DNA of 64,000 nt from Morganella psychrotolerans (GCF_001676155.1 NZ_LZEW01000001.1:558001-622000); one strand, 5' to 3'. Positions 14,049 to 22,681 are shown, counted from the stretch's first letter. Numbers and translations are program-made. The notes: generated by a model from the letters alone, not told the origin.

Positions 14049-14263
14049 GACATGACAACGGGAAAACAATACTGGAGCAGGAGCTGAGCGTTACCTGTGA
14101 GTTATTTTTTAGCCGCGGCTTCAAAGTTGAAATAGCCATGGATGATTTTCCGAGATTTGATAATGAAACTGATGCAGTACTGAAGTATGCCGATTGGCTT
14201 GAGCGGCTCGGTATAGCGCTGCGACGAGAGGCAAAAAGGTCAATTAAGCGAGGCATACCATGA
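14042..14263 (+). CDS. Hypothetical phage protein (73 aa, possibly longer)
   Basis: MVRHDNGKTILEQELSVTCE...KRSIKRGIP. There is no ribosome site before this ATG and the frame is closed 18 bases upstream, which is why fusion with the preceding short frame is considered. Its stop overlaps the next ATG (ATGA). Confidence 0.6.
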   Translation: MVRHDNGKTILEQELSVTCELFFSRGFKVEIAMDDFPRFDNETDAVLKYADWLERLGIALRREAKRSIKRGIP

Positions 14264-14382
14264 CTTGCGCTCTATGCGGTAAAGAACTCGCAGACGACGA
14301 AACATACGCCTGTGAGCAATGTGCTGATGACTGCCAGCATCTGGAAGTTGTCGATAAAATCAGAGGGGAGAGTGATGCGTAA
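14260..14382 (+). CDS. Small zinc-finger-like protein (40 aa)
   Basis: MTCALCGKELADDETYACEQCADDC: two CxxC pairs spaced like a small zinc ribbon, then an acidic helix. It overlaps its upstream neighbour by four bases and its downstream neighbour by eight. Unknown phage function. Confidence 0.55.
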   Translation: MTCALCGKELADDETYACEQCADDCQHLEVVDKIRGESDA

Positions 14383-14452
14383 ATATATCCCGTGGATTAT
14401 GTGCTGGGTGATATTTTCACTCTGCCTGGGTATCTATGAATACTGGTGGTGA
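14375..14452 (+). CDS. Small membrane peptide (25 aa)
   Basis: MRKYIPWIMCWVIFSLCLGI...YWW: one membrane helix with aromatic ends. AGAGGGGAGAG stands directly before the ATG, which supports translation. Unknown function. Confidence 0.45.
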   Translation: MRKYIPWIMCWVIFSLCLGIYEYWW

Positions 14453-14454
14453 TT

Positions 14455-14745
14455 ATGGCTAACTTACGAAAAGAAGCGCGGGGCAGAGAATGCCAAATTC
14501 GTATTCCGGGAGTGTGTAACGGCAACCCTGAAACTGTGGTATTGGCTCATTATCGGATGGTGGGATTATGTGGCACCGGAATGAAGCCTGACGACATGTT
14601 CGGAGCGTGGGCGTGTATTGCGTGTCATGATGAGATAGACCGGCGTACACGGCTGACGGATGCGGAATATGCAAGGATGTGCCACCTCGAAGGTGTTATC
14701 AGGACGCAGGCACAACTTCTGGAGGAGGGGAAGATATCGACATGA
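14455..14745 (+). CDS. DUF1364 protein, HNH-like zinc fold
   Basis: 96 residues. LRKEARGRECQIRIPGVCNG, AHYRMVG and CIACHDEIDRRT are the conserved blocks of DUF1364. The Cys/His pattern suggests an HNH-type zinc site and possible nuclease relation, but activity is not shown for the family. Located before rusA in a nin-like region, where it is common. Confidence 0.85.
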   Translation: MANLRKEARGRECQIRIPGVCNGNPETVVLAHYRMVGLCGTGMKPDDMFGAWACIACHDEIDRRTRLTDAEYARMCHLEGVIRTQAQLLEEGKIST

Positions 14746-15113
14746 ATCAATACCACCTGAAATTGCCGTGGCCACCGTCAAATAATACGTACTGGCGTCA
14801 TGCAAGGGGTCGGCACTACATCGCAGAAAAAGGAACCAAATACCGGCAGCACATCACAGAGTTAATCAAACAGCAAAACCTAGATATCAGCACCACTTCC
14901 CGCATCAAAGTCAGCATCACAGCAAATCCCCCGGACAAACGACAGAGAGACCTCGATAACCTTCCAAAGGCGGTATTCGATTCGCTCACGCATGCCTGTT
15001 TCTGGAAGGACGACAGTCAGATTGATGATATGCGCATTCGGCGCGGGGAGAGGGTGAGTGGCGGTTCTCTGGATATCACGATATGGGAGATAGATGATGA
15101 CAGCATTTACTGA
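14742..15113 (+). CDS. rusA: RusA Holliday junction resolvase
   Basis: 123 residues (E. coli RusA 120). The three catalytic aspartates appear at 70 and 72 (RDLDNLPKAVFD) and 91 (WKDDSQIDD), the same positions as in E. coli RusA. It cleaves four-way DNA junctions as a dimer. The ATG overlaps the DUF1364 stop. Confidence 0.93.
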   Translation: MNQYHLKLPWPPSNNTYWRHARGRHYIAEKGTKYRQHITELIKQQNLDISTTSRIKVSITANPPDKRQRDLDNLPKAVFDSLTHACFWKDDSQIDDMRIRRGERVSGGSLDITIWEIDDDSIY

Positions 15114-15306
15114 TATTTCCTCGGCAATCGAAGAAGCCCGCTGGCTCAGGCAGGAAACAAAGCATCACCACGTAGTCACACAAAGAAGAGACGGACACCT
15201 CACAGTACGGCAGGAAGCCGGTGAAAGTAAGGAATCGTTACTGAGGAAGGCATACAGCACCCGGTACGACTGCCACAAGCACACTGTATTGCCGGAGGTA
15301 AGATGA
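15094..15306 (+). CDS. Hypothetical phage protein (70 aa)
   Basis: MMTAFTDISSAIEEARWLRQ...VLPEVR, basic with many histidines and arginines. GGGAGATAG lies before the start, within the end of rusA. Its stop overlaps the Q start. No family name known to me. Confidence 0.6.
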   Translation: MMTAFTDISSAIEEARWLRQETKHHHVVTQRRDGHLTVRQEAGESKESLLRKAYSTRYDCHKHTVLPEVR

Positions 15307-15806
15307 GCTATATCGGAGAAAAGGAACTCACAAAGGATCAGTTGGACTGGCTTAATCAGTGGCTGGAACTGTGGGGTGCGTGGGTTCACTCGGGCAGGAT
15401 TGATATCCGCAAAATAAATATGATTTATAAGTTTATGCAGACGGTAGAGCCGGATAAAAACCCGACCAGACCAATGTGTAATGACGATGACGGAATGTTG
15501 ATTTCTCAGGTCGTAGATTCCGTCATCGCCACTGACGCACAGGCGTATGCGATATTACTCAGTTACTATGCCAACGGGTCATCTAAGCTGGCGATTGCAT
15601 CTTACTATCACGGAGTTGCAAAACCACGCAAAATGCAAACGAGGGGAGGGAATAAAATCAGGCGTCCGTCACTCGGGACTTGTCGTAATGAGGTCAACGA
15701 TAAACTCAAGGCGGCTCAATGGGTTTTGTATGAACCGTTGCGAATTGCAATGAACAGTCGCAAACGAGTGGGTAAAATACGTAAAATAACCGAACTTTGC
15801 TATTGA
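15303..15806 (+). CDS. Q: Late antitermination protein Q (PF06530-type)
   Basis: 167 residues. LNQWLELWGAWV near the N-terminus, RPMCNDDDGMLISQVVD and the helix-turn-helix-like YANGSSKLAIASYYHG are marks of the antiterminator Q family. Q binds near the late promoter and lets RNA polymerase read through terminators into lysis and morphogenesis genes. The late promoter overlaps the stop codon. Confidence 0.85.
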   Translation: MSYIGEKELTKDQLDWLNQWLELWGAWVHSGRIDIRKINMIYKFMQTVEPDKNPTRPMCNDDDGMLISQVVDSVIATDAQAYAILLSYYANGSSKLAIASYYHGVAKPRKMQTRGGNKIRRPSLGTCRNEVNDKLKAAQWVLYEPLRIAMNSRKRVGKIRKITELCY

Positions 15807-15831
15807 CTTACTTTATCGAATTAGCAATACT
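15803..15831 (+). promoter_or_regulatory. Late promoter PR'
   Basis: TTGACT (15803-15808), 17-bp spacer, AATACT (15826-15831), a near-consensus sigma70 promoter beginning inside the last codons of Q. Confidence 0.75.
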
Positions 15832-15837
15832 TATCAG

Positions 15838-16056
15838 GTAAGTTGCTTTACGTGTACCTTAAGTCACTTAACCAGATTAACGAGCCTCGCCAAGTGCGGG
15901 GCTTTCGCATTTCTGCAACTTGTAACGATAGCTTACAGGTTCAACTCTCCGGAATTTCCGGATAGTTCGAATCAGTTGTCAACCGATAGTTGACTACTCA
16001 CATGTTCGGTTATTCCGAACAACTGATACCAGAGGTCGCCATGTGCGGCCTTTTTT
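15838..16056 (+). ncRNA. Structured late leader RNA (6S-like of lambda)
   Basis: From the expected start of the late promoter to a strong terminator is about 219 nt without a gene. Hairpins occur at 15883-15903 (AGCCTCGC/GCGGGGCT), 15948-15962 (TCCGGAA-T-TTCCGGA) and 16004-16020 (GTTCGG/CCGAAC). In lambda a 194-nt RNA ends at tR' unless Q acts; this stretch has the same layout. Confidence 0.5.
16033..16056 (+). terminator. Q-dependent terminator tR'-like
   Basis: AGGTCGC-CATGT-GCGGCCT followed by six T. It precedes the holin gene by about 100 bases. Confidence 0.75.
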
Positions 16057-16157
16057 CATATACGCCGCCACAGAATCCTGAACAAACAAACGTAATCATC
16101 GCAGAGATACTGTGCGCGGCACCCTATTAACTAAATTCCTCCGTCAGGGGGTGAGCC

Positions 16158-16469
16158 ATGAAAAAGATGCCTAACGACCCGAATAACTACGGCTGGTTCA
16201 GTAGTCTGCTGATAGTCATCATGACTTTACTCGGCACTGCTGCCAGTTGTGCCTATAAAGCCCTGAATGGTGAAGTCATCAGCTGGGGCGTTTTCTTTCT
16301 TCAGATGGTTGTCTCTGTTTTTGCCGGTGCGCTGGTCTTCCTCGCTGCCAGTTATTATACATGGGTTCCGGAGCTGTCCGGCGGCATTGCAGGTCTGGCG
16401 GGATGGTCAGGTGCTGAGTTCATTAAGGCGCTTGAGAAACGGATAAAAAGGAAAATTGATAATGAGTAG
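16158..16469 (+). CDS. Phage holin, LydA-like family
   Basis: 103 residues with three hydrophobic segments (about 13-32, 43-65, 71-88), starting MKKMPNDPNNYGWFSSLLIV, a start I know from enterobacterial phage holins of this type. The basic C-terminal tail is in keeping. It makes membrane lesions for lysis; the endolysin gene overlaps its end. Confidence 0.82.
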   Translation: MKKMPNDPNNYGWFSSLLIVIMTLLGTAASCAYKALNGEVISWGVFFLQMVVSVFAGALVFLAASYYTWVPELSGGIAGLAGWSGAEFIKALEKRIKRKIDNE

Positions 16470-16854
16470 CTTCAGATTCAGTAAGCGCAGTGAAGATAAC
16501 CTGAAAGGCGTCAATCCTGACTTGGTGAAAGTTATCCGCCGCGCGCTGGAGATTACACCGGTGGATTTCATTGTTATTGAAGGTCTGCGCACACAAGCTC
16601 GCCAAAAAGAATTGGTCGCAGCTGGTAAATCACAAACAAATAACAGCCGACATCTGACCGGCCATGCAGTAGACATTATTCCGGTTAACACCAAGTGGCA
16701 GATTGAAGAATTCAAGCCGTTGCTGAAAGCAGTTAAACAGGCTGCTGATGAACTTGGCGTGAAGTTGCGGTTCGGTATCAACTGGAAGAATGACCCGTCA
16801 TTGCCGATTGAGACACGGTTCATTGATGCGCCTCATATCGAAATACCGGCATGA
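16462..16854 (+). CDS. Endolysin, M15 (VanY-like) peptidase
   Basis: 130 residues. The zinc peptidase motif SRHLTGHAVD is at 62-71 (His64 and Asp71 as ligands) and a C-terminal His at 125 (APHIEI) is the third ligand. Such enzymes cut the L-Ala-D-Glu or D-Ala link of peptidoglycan. It overlaps the holin by eight bases and has no signal peptide, so holin-dependent release is expected. Confidence 0.88.
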   Translation: MSSFRFSKRSEDNLKGVNPDLVKVIRRALEITPVDFIVIEGLRTQARQKELVAAGKSQTNNSRHLTGHAVDIIPVNTKWQIEEFKPLLKAVKQAADELGVKLRFGINWKNDPSLPIETRFIDAPHIEIPA

Positions 16855-17228
16855 GTACCGCGACAAAGATATGGCTCGGTATTTGCGGAACACTGGCTAT
16901 CGGCTTGCTGCTGATGCTACACCTGTACGGCGGGCTGAAAGATAATTATCAGCTGTTGTCTGAAAAACACAGTCGCCTGACCACTGTTAATAACATCACC
17001 ATAGCGGCAGTCGCAGTCAATCACCGCGTATCACTCGACAACATCAACGCCAAACAGGTAGAGGGTACTGAGCATGTCAAAGTTAAGACTGTTATCAAAA
17101 CGGTTTTCAAAGACAGCGAATGCGCTGCTATTCCTGTGCCCGCTGATGCTGTTAGTGAGTTGCAAAAGTACGCCGCCGGAATACGTGCCCGCGCCAGTGG
17201 TTTCGATACCGCCAAACCTGACCGCTGA
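16851..17228 (+). CDS. Rz: Inner-membrane spanin (Rz-like)
   Basis: 125 residues with an N-terminal membrane anchor (KIWLGICGTLAIGLLLMLHL) and a long periplasmic helix with coiled-coil character. It is paired with the lipoprotein nested in its own 3' half, the usual spanin arrangement. The pair fuses inner and outer membranes in the last step of lysis. Confidence 0.82.
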   Translation: MSTATKIWLGICGTLAIGLLLMLHLYGGLKDNYQLLSEKHSRLTTVNNITIAAVAVNHRVSLDNINAKQVEGTEHVKVKTVIKTVFKDSECAAIPVPADAVSELQKYAAGIRARASGFDTAKPDR

Positions 17229-17373
17229 TTGCGAACAGATAGTTATACCGGATGATCTGACGTTCGGTGGCGCTGTTGAGTTGCTGGCTGATGCAATGAA
17301 ATACATCGCCAACTGCAATCACGATAAGCGGGCAATACGGGAGATTGAACAACAACGGCAGGTGATGAAATGA
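17074..17373 (+). CDS. Rz1: Outer-membrane spanin lipoprotein (Rz1-like)
   Basis: 99 residues. A signal peptide ends in the lipobox LLVSC-K (Cys30), followed by a proline-rich segment (STPPEYVPAPVVSIPP). It starts inside the Rz gene in another frame and extends beyond it, an embedded-overlapping spanin pair. Confidence 0.85.
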   Translation: MSKLRLLSKRFSKTANALLFLCPLMLLVSCKSTPPEYVPAPVVSIPPNLTADCEQIVIPDDLTFGGAVELLADAMKYIANCNHDKRAIREIEQQRQVMK

Positions 17374-17585
17374 AGCAATACAACGCAACGGCAATAAAAT
17401 ACTTCAAAGTAACGATGCATATAGATGAACTCGCAGTCGTGGGGTACTCAGCAACACCGGATATCTATAAAGAAGGTGACACTTTCATCACTGTACTGAC
17501 AGATCCTAACAGGATAGAAACATACAGCATTCGTGTTGATTTGGTTCAATCATTCGCAGTCACCCCAGTAGCTGACGAAATATAA
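17370..17585 (+). CDS. Hypothetical phage protein after the spanins (71 aa)
   Basis: MKQYNATAIKYFKVTMHIDE...VTPVADEI; mainly beta, likely a small barrel. It overlaps the Rz1 stop by four bases. No family recognised. Confidence 0.6.
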   Translation: MKQYNATAIKYFKVTMHIDELAVVGYSATPDIYKEGDTFITVLTDPNRIETYSIRVDLVQSFAVTPVADEI

Positions 17586-17651
17586 AATTCTGCAAACGTC
17601 GCTTACGAGTGGCGTTGATAGAGATTTATATAGGTTTTTGACTCCAGTGGT

Positions 17652-17669
17652 ATCGCTGTACCACGGGCA
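17652..17669 (+). other. Hairpin in the lysis-terminase spacer
   Basis: GTGGTA pairs with TACCAC over a six-base loop in the 120-base gap before the proteasome-like gene. No T run. Nothing else is recognised in the gap. Confidence 0.35.
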
Positions 17670-17709
17670 AATACAAAACAAACCAGATTATTATTCTGAT
17701 TGAGGACGT

Positions 17710-18180
17710 ATGACAACTATCGCATGGGACGGAGAGACACTGGCATCTGATAGTCAGGCTCAGGCATCCGATATTATCTGCTCTACATCGGAAGTGAAGA
17801 TATACCAGCCTCAACCAGGGGAGCGTTGGAGTATCTACGGTGAGACAGTATTAGCTATCGGGTGCGCCGGAGAGTGTGGTATCGAAAGAGAACTACAGAA
17901 ACTGATGTCAGAAAACCTGACTTACGCATCACAGTTCATCCCGTCGACCTCATTCACTGCCATCGCGGTTATCAGCAAAAACCTCGCATACATTATTGGC
18001 AAAAGTCAGGGTGAGGACAGGGCAGGAATATCGCCACAGACAGAACCCTATGCAATCGGAAGCGGCAGCGTTATCGCCAGCACGGCTATGCACTGCGGAA
18101 AAGACGCGGTAGAAGCTGTCCGTATTGCTATTGATATGGATCCTAACAGCGGCGGGCACATTCAGGCGTTTACGATTTAA
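17710..18180 (+). CDS. Proteasome-like Ntn-hydrolase protein of phage
   Basis: 156 residues starting MTTIAWDGETLASDSQ. This start is that of phage proteins related to proteasome beta subunits/HslV. Removal of Met would expose Thr2 as the catalytic nucleophile; D7-G8 and an SDSQ stretch follow as in the family. A later GSGS-AMHCGKDAVEAVRIAIDMDP helix also fits. Located between lysis and packaging genes. The substrate is unknown. Confidence 0.75.
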   Translation: MTTIAWDGETLASDSQAQASDIICSTSEVKIYQPQPGERWSIYGETVLAIGCAGECGIERELQKLMSENLTYASQFIPSTSFTAIAVISKNLAYIIGKSQGEDRAGISPQTEPYAIGSGSVIASTAMHCGKDAVEAVRIAIDMDPNSGGHIQAFTI

Positions 18181-18189
18181 GGAAAAGGT

Positions 18190-18822
18190 ATGGCACAAAA
18201 GAAACCAACGCTCACTGATGAGCAAAGAGTTCTTTTTGATGCCCTGACGAAACAGCAACAGCAATTCGCGTTAGGCATCCTGAAAGGGCTGAATCAGACC
18301 GATGCCTACAAACAGGCTGGCTACAAAGTGAAAACCGATGCGGCAGCAAGATCGCAATCAAGCCGAATGCTAACATTTGCTAACGTTAAATCGTTTCTCT
18401 CCGCAATGAGCACATCCGCTCTCTCGGATGCCGTTATGACCCGTCAGGAAGCCTTGGAGCGACTATCTGCAATCGGACGTGCGTCAGTATCAGAAATGGT
18501 TGAGTTCAGTGAGCACGACATGGGGAAGGATGACGACGGCAATCAGGTTATACAAGCCGTCTGGCGATTCAAAGACTCGGCATTGCAAAACCCACAAGCG
18601 CTGTCCGCGATATCTGAACTGACCGCTGGTAAAGACGGCATCAAGTTAAAACTGCACGACCCGAAAGCCGCGATAAAACAAATCGTGGATATGCAAGGGT
18701 GGGAAGCGCCGAAGAAACTGGATCACACGTCAACAGATGGCACGATGACCCCGACCGGAATTGACCTTAGCCACCTGAGTGTTGATCAGCTTTTGCAACT
18801 GAGAGAAAAATCCAGAAAATAG
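18190..18822 (+). CDS. Terminase small subunit
   Basis: 210 residues. TKQQQQFALGILKGLNQTDAYKQAGYKVKTDAAARSQSSRM is the helix-turn-helix region of terminase_2 small subunits; the rest is helical. It recognises the packaging site in phage DNA and delivers it to the large subunit encoded next. Confidence 0.88.
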   Translation: MAQKKPTLTDEQRVLFDALTKQQQQFALGILKGLNQTDAYKQAGYKVKTDAAARSQSSRMLTFANVKSFLSAMSTSALSDAVMTRQEALERLSAIGRASVSEMVEFSEHDMGKDDDGNQVIQAVWRFKDSALQNPQALSAISELTAGKDGIKLKLHDPKAAIKQIVDMQGWEAPKKLDHTSTDGTMTPTGIDLSHLSVDQLLQLREKSRK

Positions 18823-18913
18823 CCTCTCTTTAACATAATGACCGTTACCCGAATAAGCGAAATCAGGTTCATTCAAAAAGCATTCTGAACGCATCAAAAT
18901 CAACACTCATCCC

Positions 18914-18936
18914 CGGGCAAAATGCCCGTTTGTTTT
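18914..18936 (+). terminator. Possible terminator in the terS-terL gap
   Basis: CGGGCA-AAA-TGCCCG followed by TTTGTTTTG. It stands across the late operon, so it would be passed by Q-modified polymerase. Confidence 0.5.
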
Positions 18937-19022
18937 GTTACTCATTTGTTATCAAAAAACCGGAATCATCTTCATGATGATTTGAGGCTGAAAAGTCTGT
19001 TTCTGCAAATTTAGGTGATGTA

Positions 19023-20429
19023 ATGGATATCGATATCGACTTGTTTGATGAGGAAGTCAAAAGGGAGATAGCGCGGCGTAGTCTGCATGAATTTATCCAG
19101 TACATTAACCCGGAATATATCACCAGTCACTTTTCAGAAACGGTCTGTGATGCCTTAGACCGGTTTATCGTCAGGATGATAAACGGTGAGCGTCCGGTGA
19201 TTATCCTTGGTGCTCCGCCTCAGCACGGTAAGTCAGATATCGTGTCCCGCTATCTCCCCGCGTACATCTTCGGGAAATATGCCGACCTGCGTATTGCTGG
19301 TCTGTCATACGGTAAAGATTTAGCCTCGGACATGAACCGTGATGTACAGCGGATCATGATGGGTGAGGAATATGCAGCACTATTTCCGGCATCGTGCCTG
19401 AATGCAAAGCGCGTTGTTACCATCGAAGTGGAAGCAAAGCGCAACTCTGAAACGTTCGAGATTATCGGGCGCAAGGGTACCTATATCAGCCAGGGCGTAG
19501 GTGGTCCGTTAACCGGTAAAAAGGTTGATCTCGGGATTATTGATGACCCGATTAAAAACGCCAAAGAAGCACTCAGCCCGACAACCAAGCAATCCGTCTG
19601 GAACTGGTATGTTTCCACGTTTAAAACGCGTCTGTCGAAGAACAGCGGCGAAATCATCATGGCGACCCGTTGGGCTACTGATGATCTGTCCGGTCGTGTA
19701 ATTGAAAATAACGCCCGCGCCGAAGTCCTGGAGTTTGCCGCTATCAACGAACAGGGTGAGGCGCTTGTCCCGGAGTTGCATCCGCTGGACAAACTGCTCG
19801 AAACAAAAGCTATTCTCGGCGATTACTTCTGGTCCGCCATGTACCAGCAGAAACCGAAACCGGGAGACGGGCAGATATTCCATGAAGAATTCGCCCGGTA
19901 CTATCTGCTGAAAGATCTGCCTGAGTCCTTTGATGAAGTCATTCACAGCTGGGATATGACATTTAAGGACAGTGACGGCACGGACTACGTTGTCGGTCAG
20001 GTCTGGGGCAAGAAGGGCGCAAATGCCTATCTGCTGCATCAGATCCGCAAGCGCATGAGTTTTACCGAAACACTGAAAGCCGTGAAATTACTGGTGGAGA
20101 AATTTCCGCAGGCACGACGCAAGTTGGTCGAGGATAAAGCCAATGGTCCGGCGGTGATTGACACACTGAAATCAACTGTTTCCGGTCTGGTACCGATTGA
20201 GCCGGACGGCAGTAAAATCGCCCGCGCTCACGCCTGTACCGCAGAATGGGAAGCCGGTAACGTCTGGCTGCCTCACAAGCAAATTGAGCCGTGGATAACT
20301 GAGACGGTGGAAGAAATCACAACATTCCCGTTTGCCGGGCACGATGACACGGTTGATGCCATGACACAGGCATTACGTTATCTGTACCAGAAAAAAGGCG
20401 GCGGATTCTTTTCACGCAAGAGGACATAA
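19023..20429 (+). CDS. terL: Terminase large subunit
   Basis: 468 residues. The ATPase domain has Walker A GAPPQHGKS (63-71) and a Walker B-like VDLGIIDDP. The RNase H-like nuclease domain has Asp in SWDMTFKD, LVEDKANG and GHDDTVDAMTQAL near the C-terminus. It drives DNA into the procapsid and cuts the concatemer. Size and motif order are complete. Confidence 0.95.
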   Translation: MDIDIDLFDEEVKREIARRSLHEFIQYINPEYITSHFSETVCDALDRFIVRMINGERPVIILGAPPQHGKSDIVSRYLPAYIFGKYADLRIAGLSYGKDLASDMNRDVQRIMMGEEYAALFPASCLNAKRVVTIEVEAKRNSETFEIIGRKGTYISQGVGGPLTGKKVDLGIIDDPIKNAKEALSPTTKQSVWNWYVSTFKTRLSKNSGEIIMATRWATDDLSGRVIENNARAEVLEFAAINEQGEALVPELHPLDKLLETKAILGDYFWSAMYQQKPKPGDGQIFHEEFARYYLLKDLPESFDEVIHSWDMTFKDSDGTDYVVGQVWGKKGANAYLLHQIRKRMSFTETLKAVKLLVEKFPQARRKLVEDKANGPAVIDTLKSTVSGLVPIEPDGSKIARAHACTAEWEAGNVWLPHKQIEPWITETVEEITTFPFAGHDDTVDAMTQALRYLYQKKGGGFFSRKRT

Positions 20430-20430
20430 C

Positions 20431-21945
20431 ATGTGGCCGTTCAGAAAGCGGAAAACAGCAGTGGTTGCCGCACCTAAGCGGTCAGCGTTCTCCACGCATT
20501 TATATTCAGCACTGGCAGCGGATAAAGGGTTTCAGGGGCTGAGTCTGCCACAACCTGCAATGCAGGGTGTCGCGATGGACAGCATCGACGGCACTGTACC
20601 GGCATTCAAGGGCGGACAGGTCTACGGCGTTCCTGAATCACAGGCGGCGTGGTATGCCTCGCAGATGTTTATCGGCAACAACATGTGCGCGGTGATAGCA
20701 AAGCACTGGCTGGTAGATAAAGCCTGCAATATGCCCGCGCGTGATGCTATCCGGCAGGGGTACGACCTCGACTGTGCAGGCGGGGGGAATCAGGATGTCA
20801 GTAAAAAGTTACGCAAGCTGGATAAGAAGTACCGCATTCAGCACCACATTAAAGAATTAATTCACTTCGGGCGCGTGTACGGCGGCAGGCTGGCGCTGTT
20901 TCTGGTTGAGACATCAAACCCGAAAGAGTGGTACGAAAACCCGTTTAATCCTGACGGCGTGACCAAAGGTATGTACAAAGGGATTAAGCAGCTTGATCCG
21001 CAGTGGGCAACTCCGGATTTAACCGATGCTAATTTACAAGACCCTGCCAGCCCTGATTTTTATGAACCGACCTACTGGATTATAGGTAACCGGCGTTATC
21101 ACAAATCGCATTTCGTTAAATTTGTCCCGTTCCCTGTTCCGGACGTACTCAAGCCGACATACAACTACTTTGGTGTTTCCGTGCCCGAACGCGTGTACGA
21201 GCGCGTGTATGCCTCAGAGCGGACTGCGAACGAAGCCCCGCAACTGGCAATGACCAAGCGTCTGCTGACCATCGGCATGGCGGATCTGGATGGCGTAGAT
21301 AAAAACGTTATTCATGAAAACATGCTGTACTTCATGGATATGCGGGATAACTACGGCGTGCAGACGGTCGGGTCCACCGACACCGTTCAGCAGTTCGATA
21401 CCTCACTGGCAGATCTGGATGCCACCATCATGACGCAGTATCAGCTTGTGGCGGCAGCGGCGAATGTTCCGGCGACCAAGTTACTCGGCACGACCCCGAA
21501 AGGCTTTAATGCCACCGGCGAGTACGAGGAAGCCAACTACCGGGAAGAACTGGAGAGCATTCAGGCTAATGACCTTGAGGAATTGCTGCAACGTCACTAC
21601 GACATGTTACAGCGCAGCGAGGAACTTGGCACAGAGGAGCTTTCTGTCACCTGGCTTCCGCTGGACAGCCCGACCGCTATCGAAGACTCAGACATTAAGC
21701 TGAAACAGGCACAAGCCGATTCCGCGTATGCAACGGTTGGTGCTATCGACGGGCTTGATATCCGTAAAAAGCTGGCAGCTGATAAAGAGTCTGCTTACTA
21801 CGGCATTGAAGTGAATGAGGAAGATTATGCCCCGGAAAATACGGGTACGAACCCAACGGGCACAGTGGGCGGCATCCCGGCAGGCGGTAATGAAGGGCAG
21901 TCCCCTCCGGTACTCAGCAGCACCACAGAGCCGCTATCAGGGTGA
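20431..21945 (+). CDS. Portal protein (DUF1073)
   Basis: 504 residues, DUF1073/portal_3 type. The N-terminal QAAWYASQMFIGNNMCAVIAKHWLVDKACNMPARDA and the central TKLLGTTPKGFNATGEYEEANYRE are recognisable. It forms the dodecameric ring at one capsid vertex through which DNA passes. The 3' end overlaps the MuF gene. Confidence 0.92.
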   Translation: MWPFRKRKTAVVAAPKRSAFSTHLYSALAADKGFQGLSLPQPAMQGVAMDSIDGTVPAFKGGQVYGVPESQAAWYASQMFIGNNMCAVIAKHWLVDKACNMPARDAIRQGYDLDCAGGGNQDVSKKLRKLDKKYRIQHHIKELIHFGRVYGGRLALFLVETSNPKEWYENPFNPDGVTKGMYKGIKQLDPQWATPDLTDANLQDPASPDFYEPTYWIIGNRRYHKSHFVKFVPFPVPDVLKPTYNYFGVSVPERVYERVYASERTANEAPQLAMTKRLLTIGMADLDGVDKNVIHENMLYFMDMRDNYGVQTVGSTDTVQQFDTSLADLDATIMTQYQLVAAAANVPATKLLGTTPKGFNATGEYEEANYREELESIQANDLEELLQRHYDMLQRSEELGTEELSVTWLPLDSPTAIEDSDIKLKQAQADSAYATVGAIDGLDIRKKLAADKESAYYGIEVNEEDYAPENTGTNPTGTVGGIPAGGNEGQSPPVLSSTTEPLSG

Positions 21946-22681
21946 CATGTCACGGCTGATTCAAGCCATGATTAAGGATTACGAATCGACATTCGGCGAC
22001 CTGCACGAAGACTTTGACGGCGCGACAATGGACGCCAGTTTTGCCAGTCAGACGCGTATCTGGCTGAACCGTCTGAAACGAAAGTGGGATAAAATATTCA
22101 GTCAGCAGGCTGGCGCAATGGCAGATAAATTCACTTCACAGGTGGATATGAGCGCCAGGCGAAATCTGGACGAATCCCTGAAACAACTCTCCGGTGGTAT
22201 CACAATAAAAACCCCGGATATGCCTGAAGCCCTGAAAGATAAAGTGATCGCCTCCACGGCTGAAAACGTCTCCCTGATTAAATCTATCCCGCAGCAATTT
22301 CATTACCGCATCGAGAGTGCGGCGCTTCGCTCTGTCAGTCAGACCGGCAGCGGCAGTAAAACGCTGCTGGATGAAATACGGGATATCGGCGGGGTGACAG
22401 AAAAGCGGGCTAATTTTATTGCCGTTGACCAGACACGCAAAATCACCACGGCGGCAAATTACGAACGGATGAAATCAGCCGGTATCCGTAAAGCCATCTG
22501 GCATCACTCGGCAGGCAGCGCGGAGCCGCGCGAATTACATCAGCGGCTGGATGGCAAAGTGTTCGATCTGGATGAGCCGCCGGTGATTGATGAAAAGACG
22601 GGAGAGCGAGGCTTACCCGGACAGCTGCCGAACTGTAAATGCTTCTGGACACCGGTTATCGACTTTGGTGAGGAGATATGA
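21827..22681 (+). CDS. MuF-like head morphogenesis protein
   Basis: 284 residues. The C-terminal half carries the MuF motif region (RADQ-like VDQTRKITTAANYERMKSAGIRKAIWHHSAGSAEPRELHQRLDGKVF, then LPGQLPNCKCFWTPV). The chosen ATG has GAGGAAG before it and lies in the portal gene; an ATG at 21947, just after the portal stop, is an alternative. Minor capsid protein. Confidence 0.85.
   Translation: MPRKIRVRTQRAQWAASRQAVMKGSPLRYSAAPQSRYQGDMSRLIQAMIKDYESTFGDLHEDFDGATMDASFASQTRIWLNRLKRKWDKIFSQQAGAMADKFTSQVDMSARRNLDESLKQLSGGITIKTPDMPEALKDKVIASTAENVSLIKSIPQQFHYRIESAALRSVSQTGSGSKTLLDEIRDIGGVTEKRANFIAVDQTRKITTAANYERMKSAGIRKAIWHHSAGSAEPRELHQRLDGKVFDLDEPPVIDEKTGERGLPGQLPNCKCFWTPVIDFGEEI

Noticed and set aside
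15854..15866. A seventh repressor operator (GTAC-CTTAA-GTCA) after the late promoter
   Set aside because: The second half site has a mismatch in its core and it lies downstream of the promoter, so I do not count it, although weak binding cannot be excluded.
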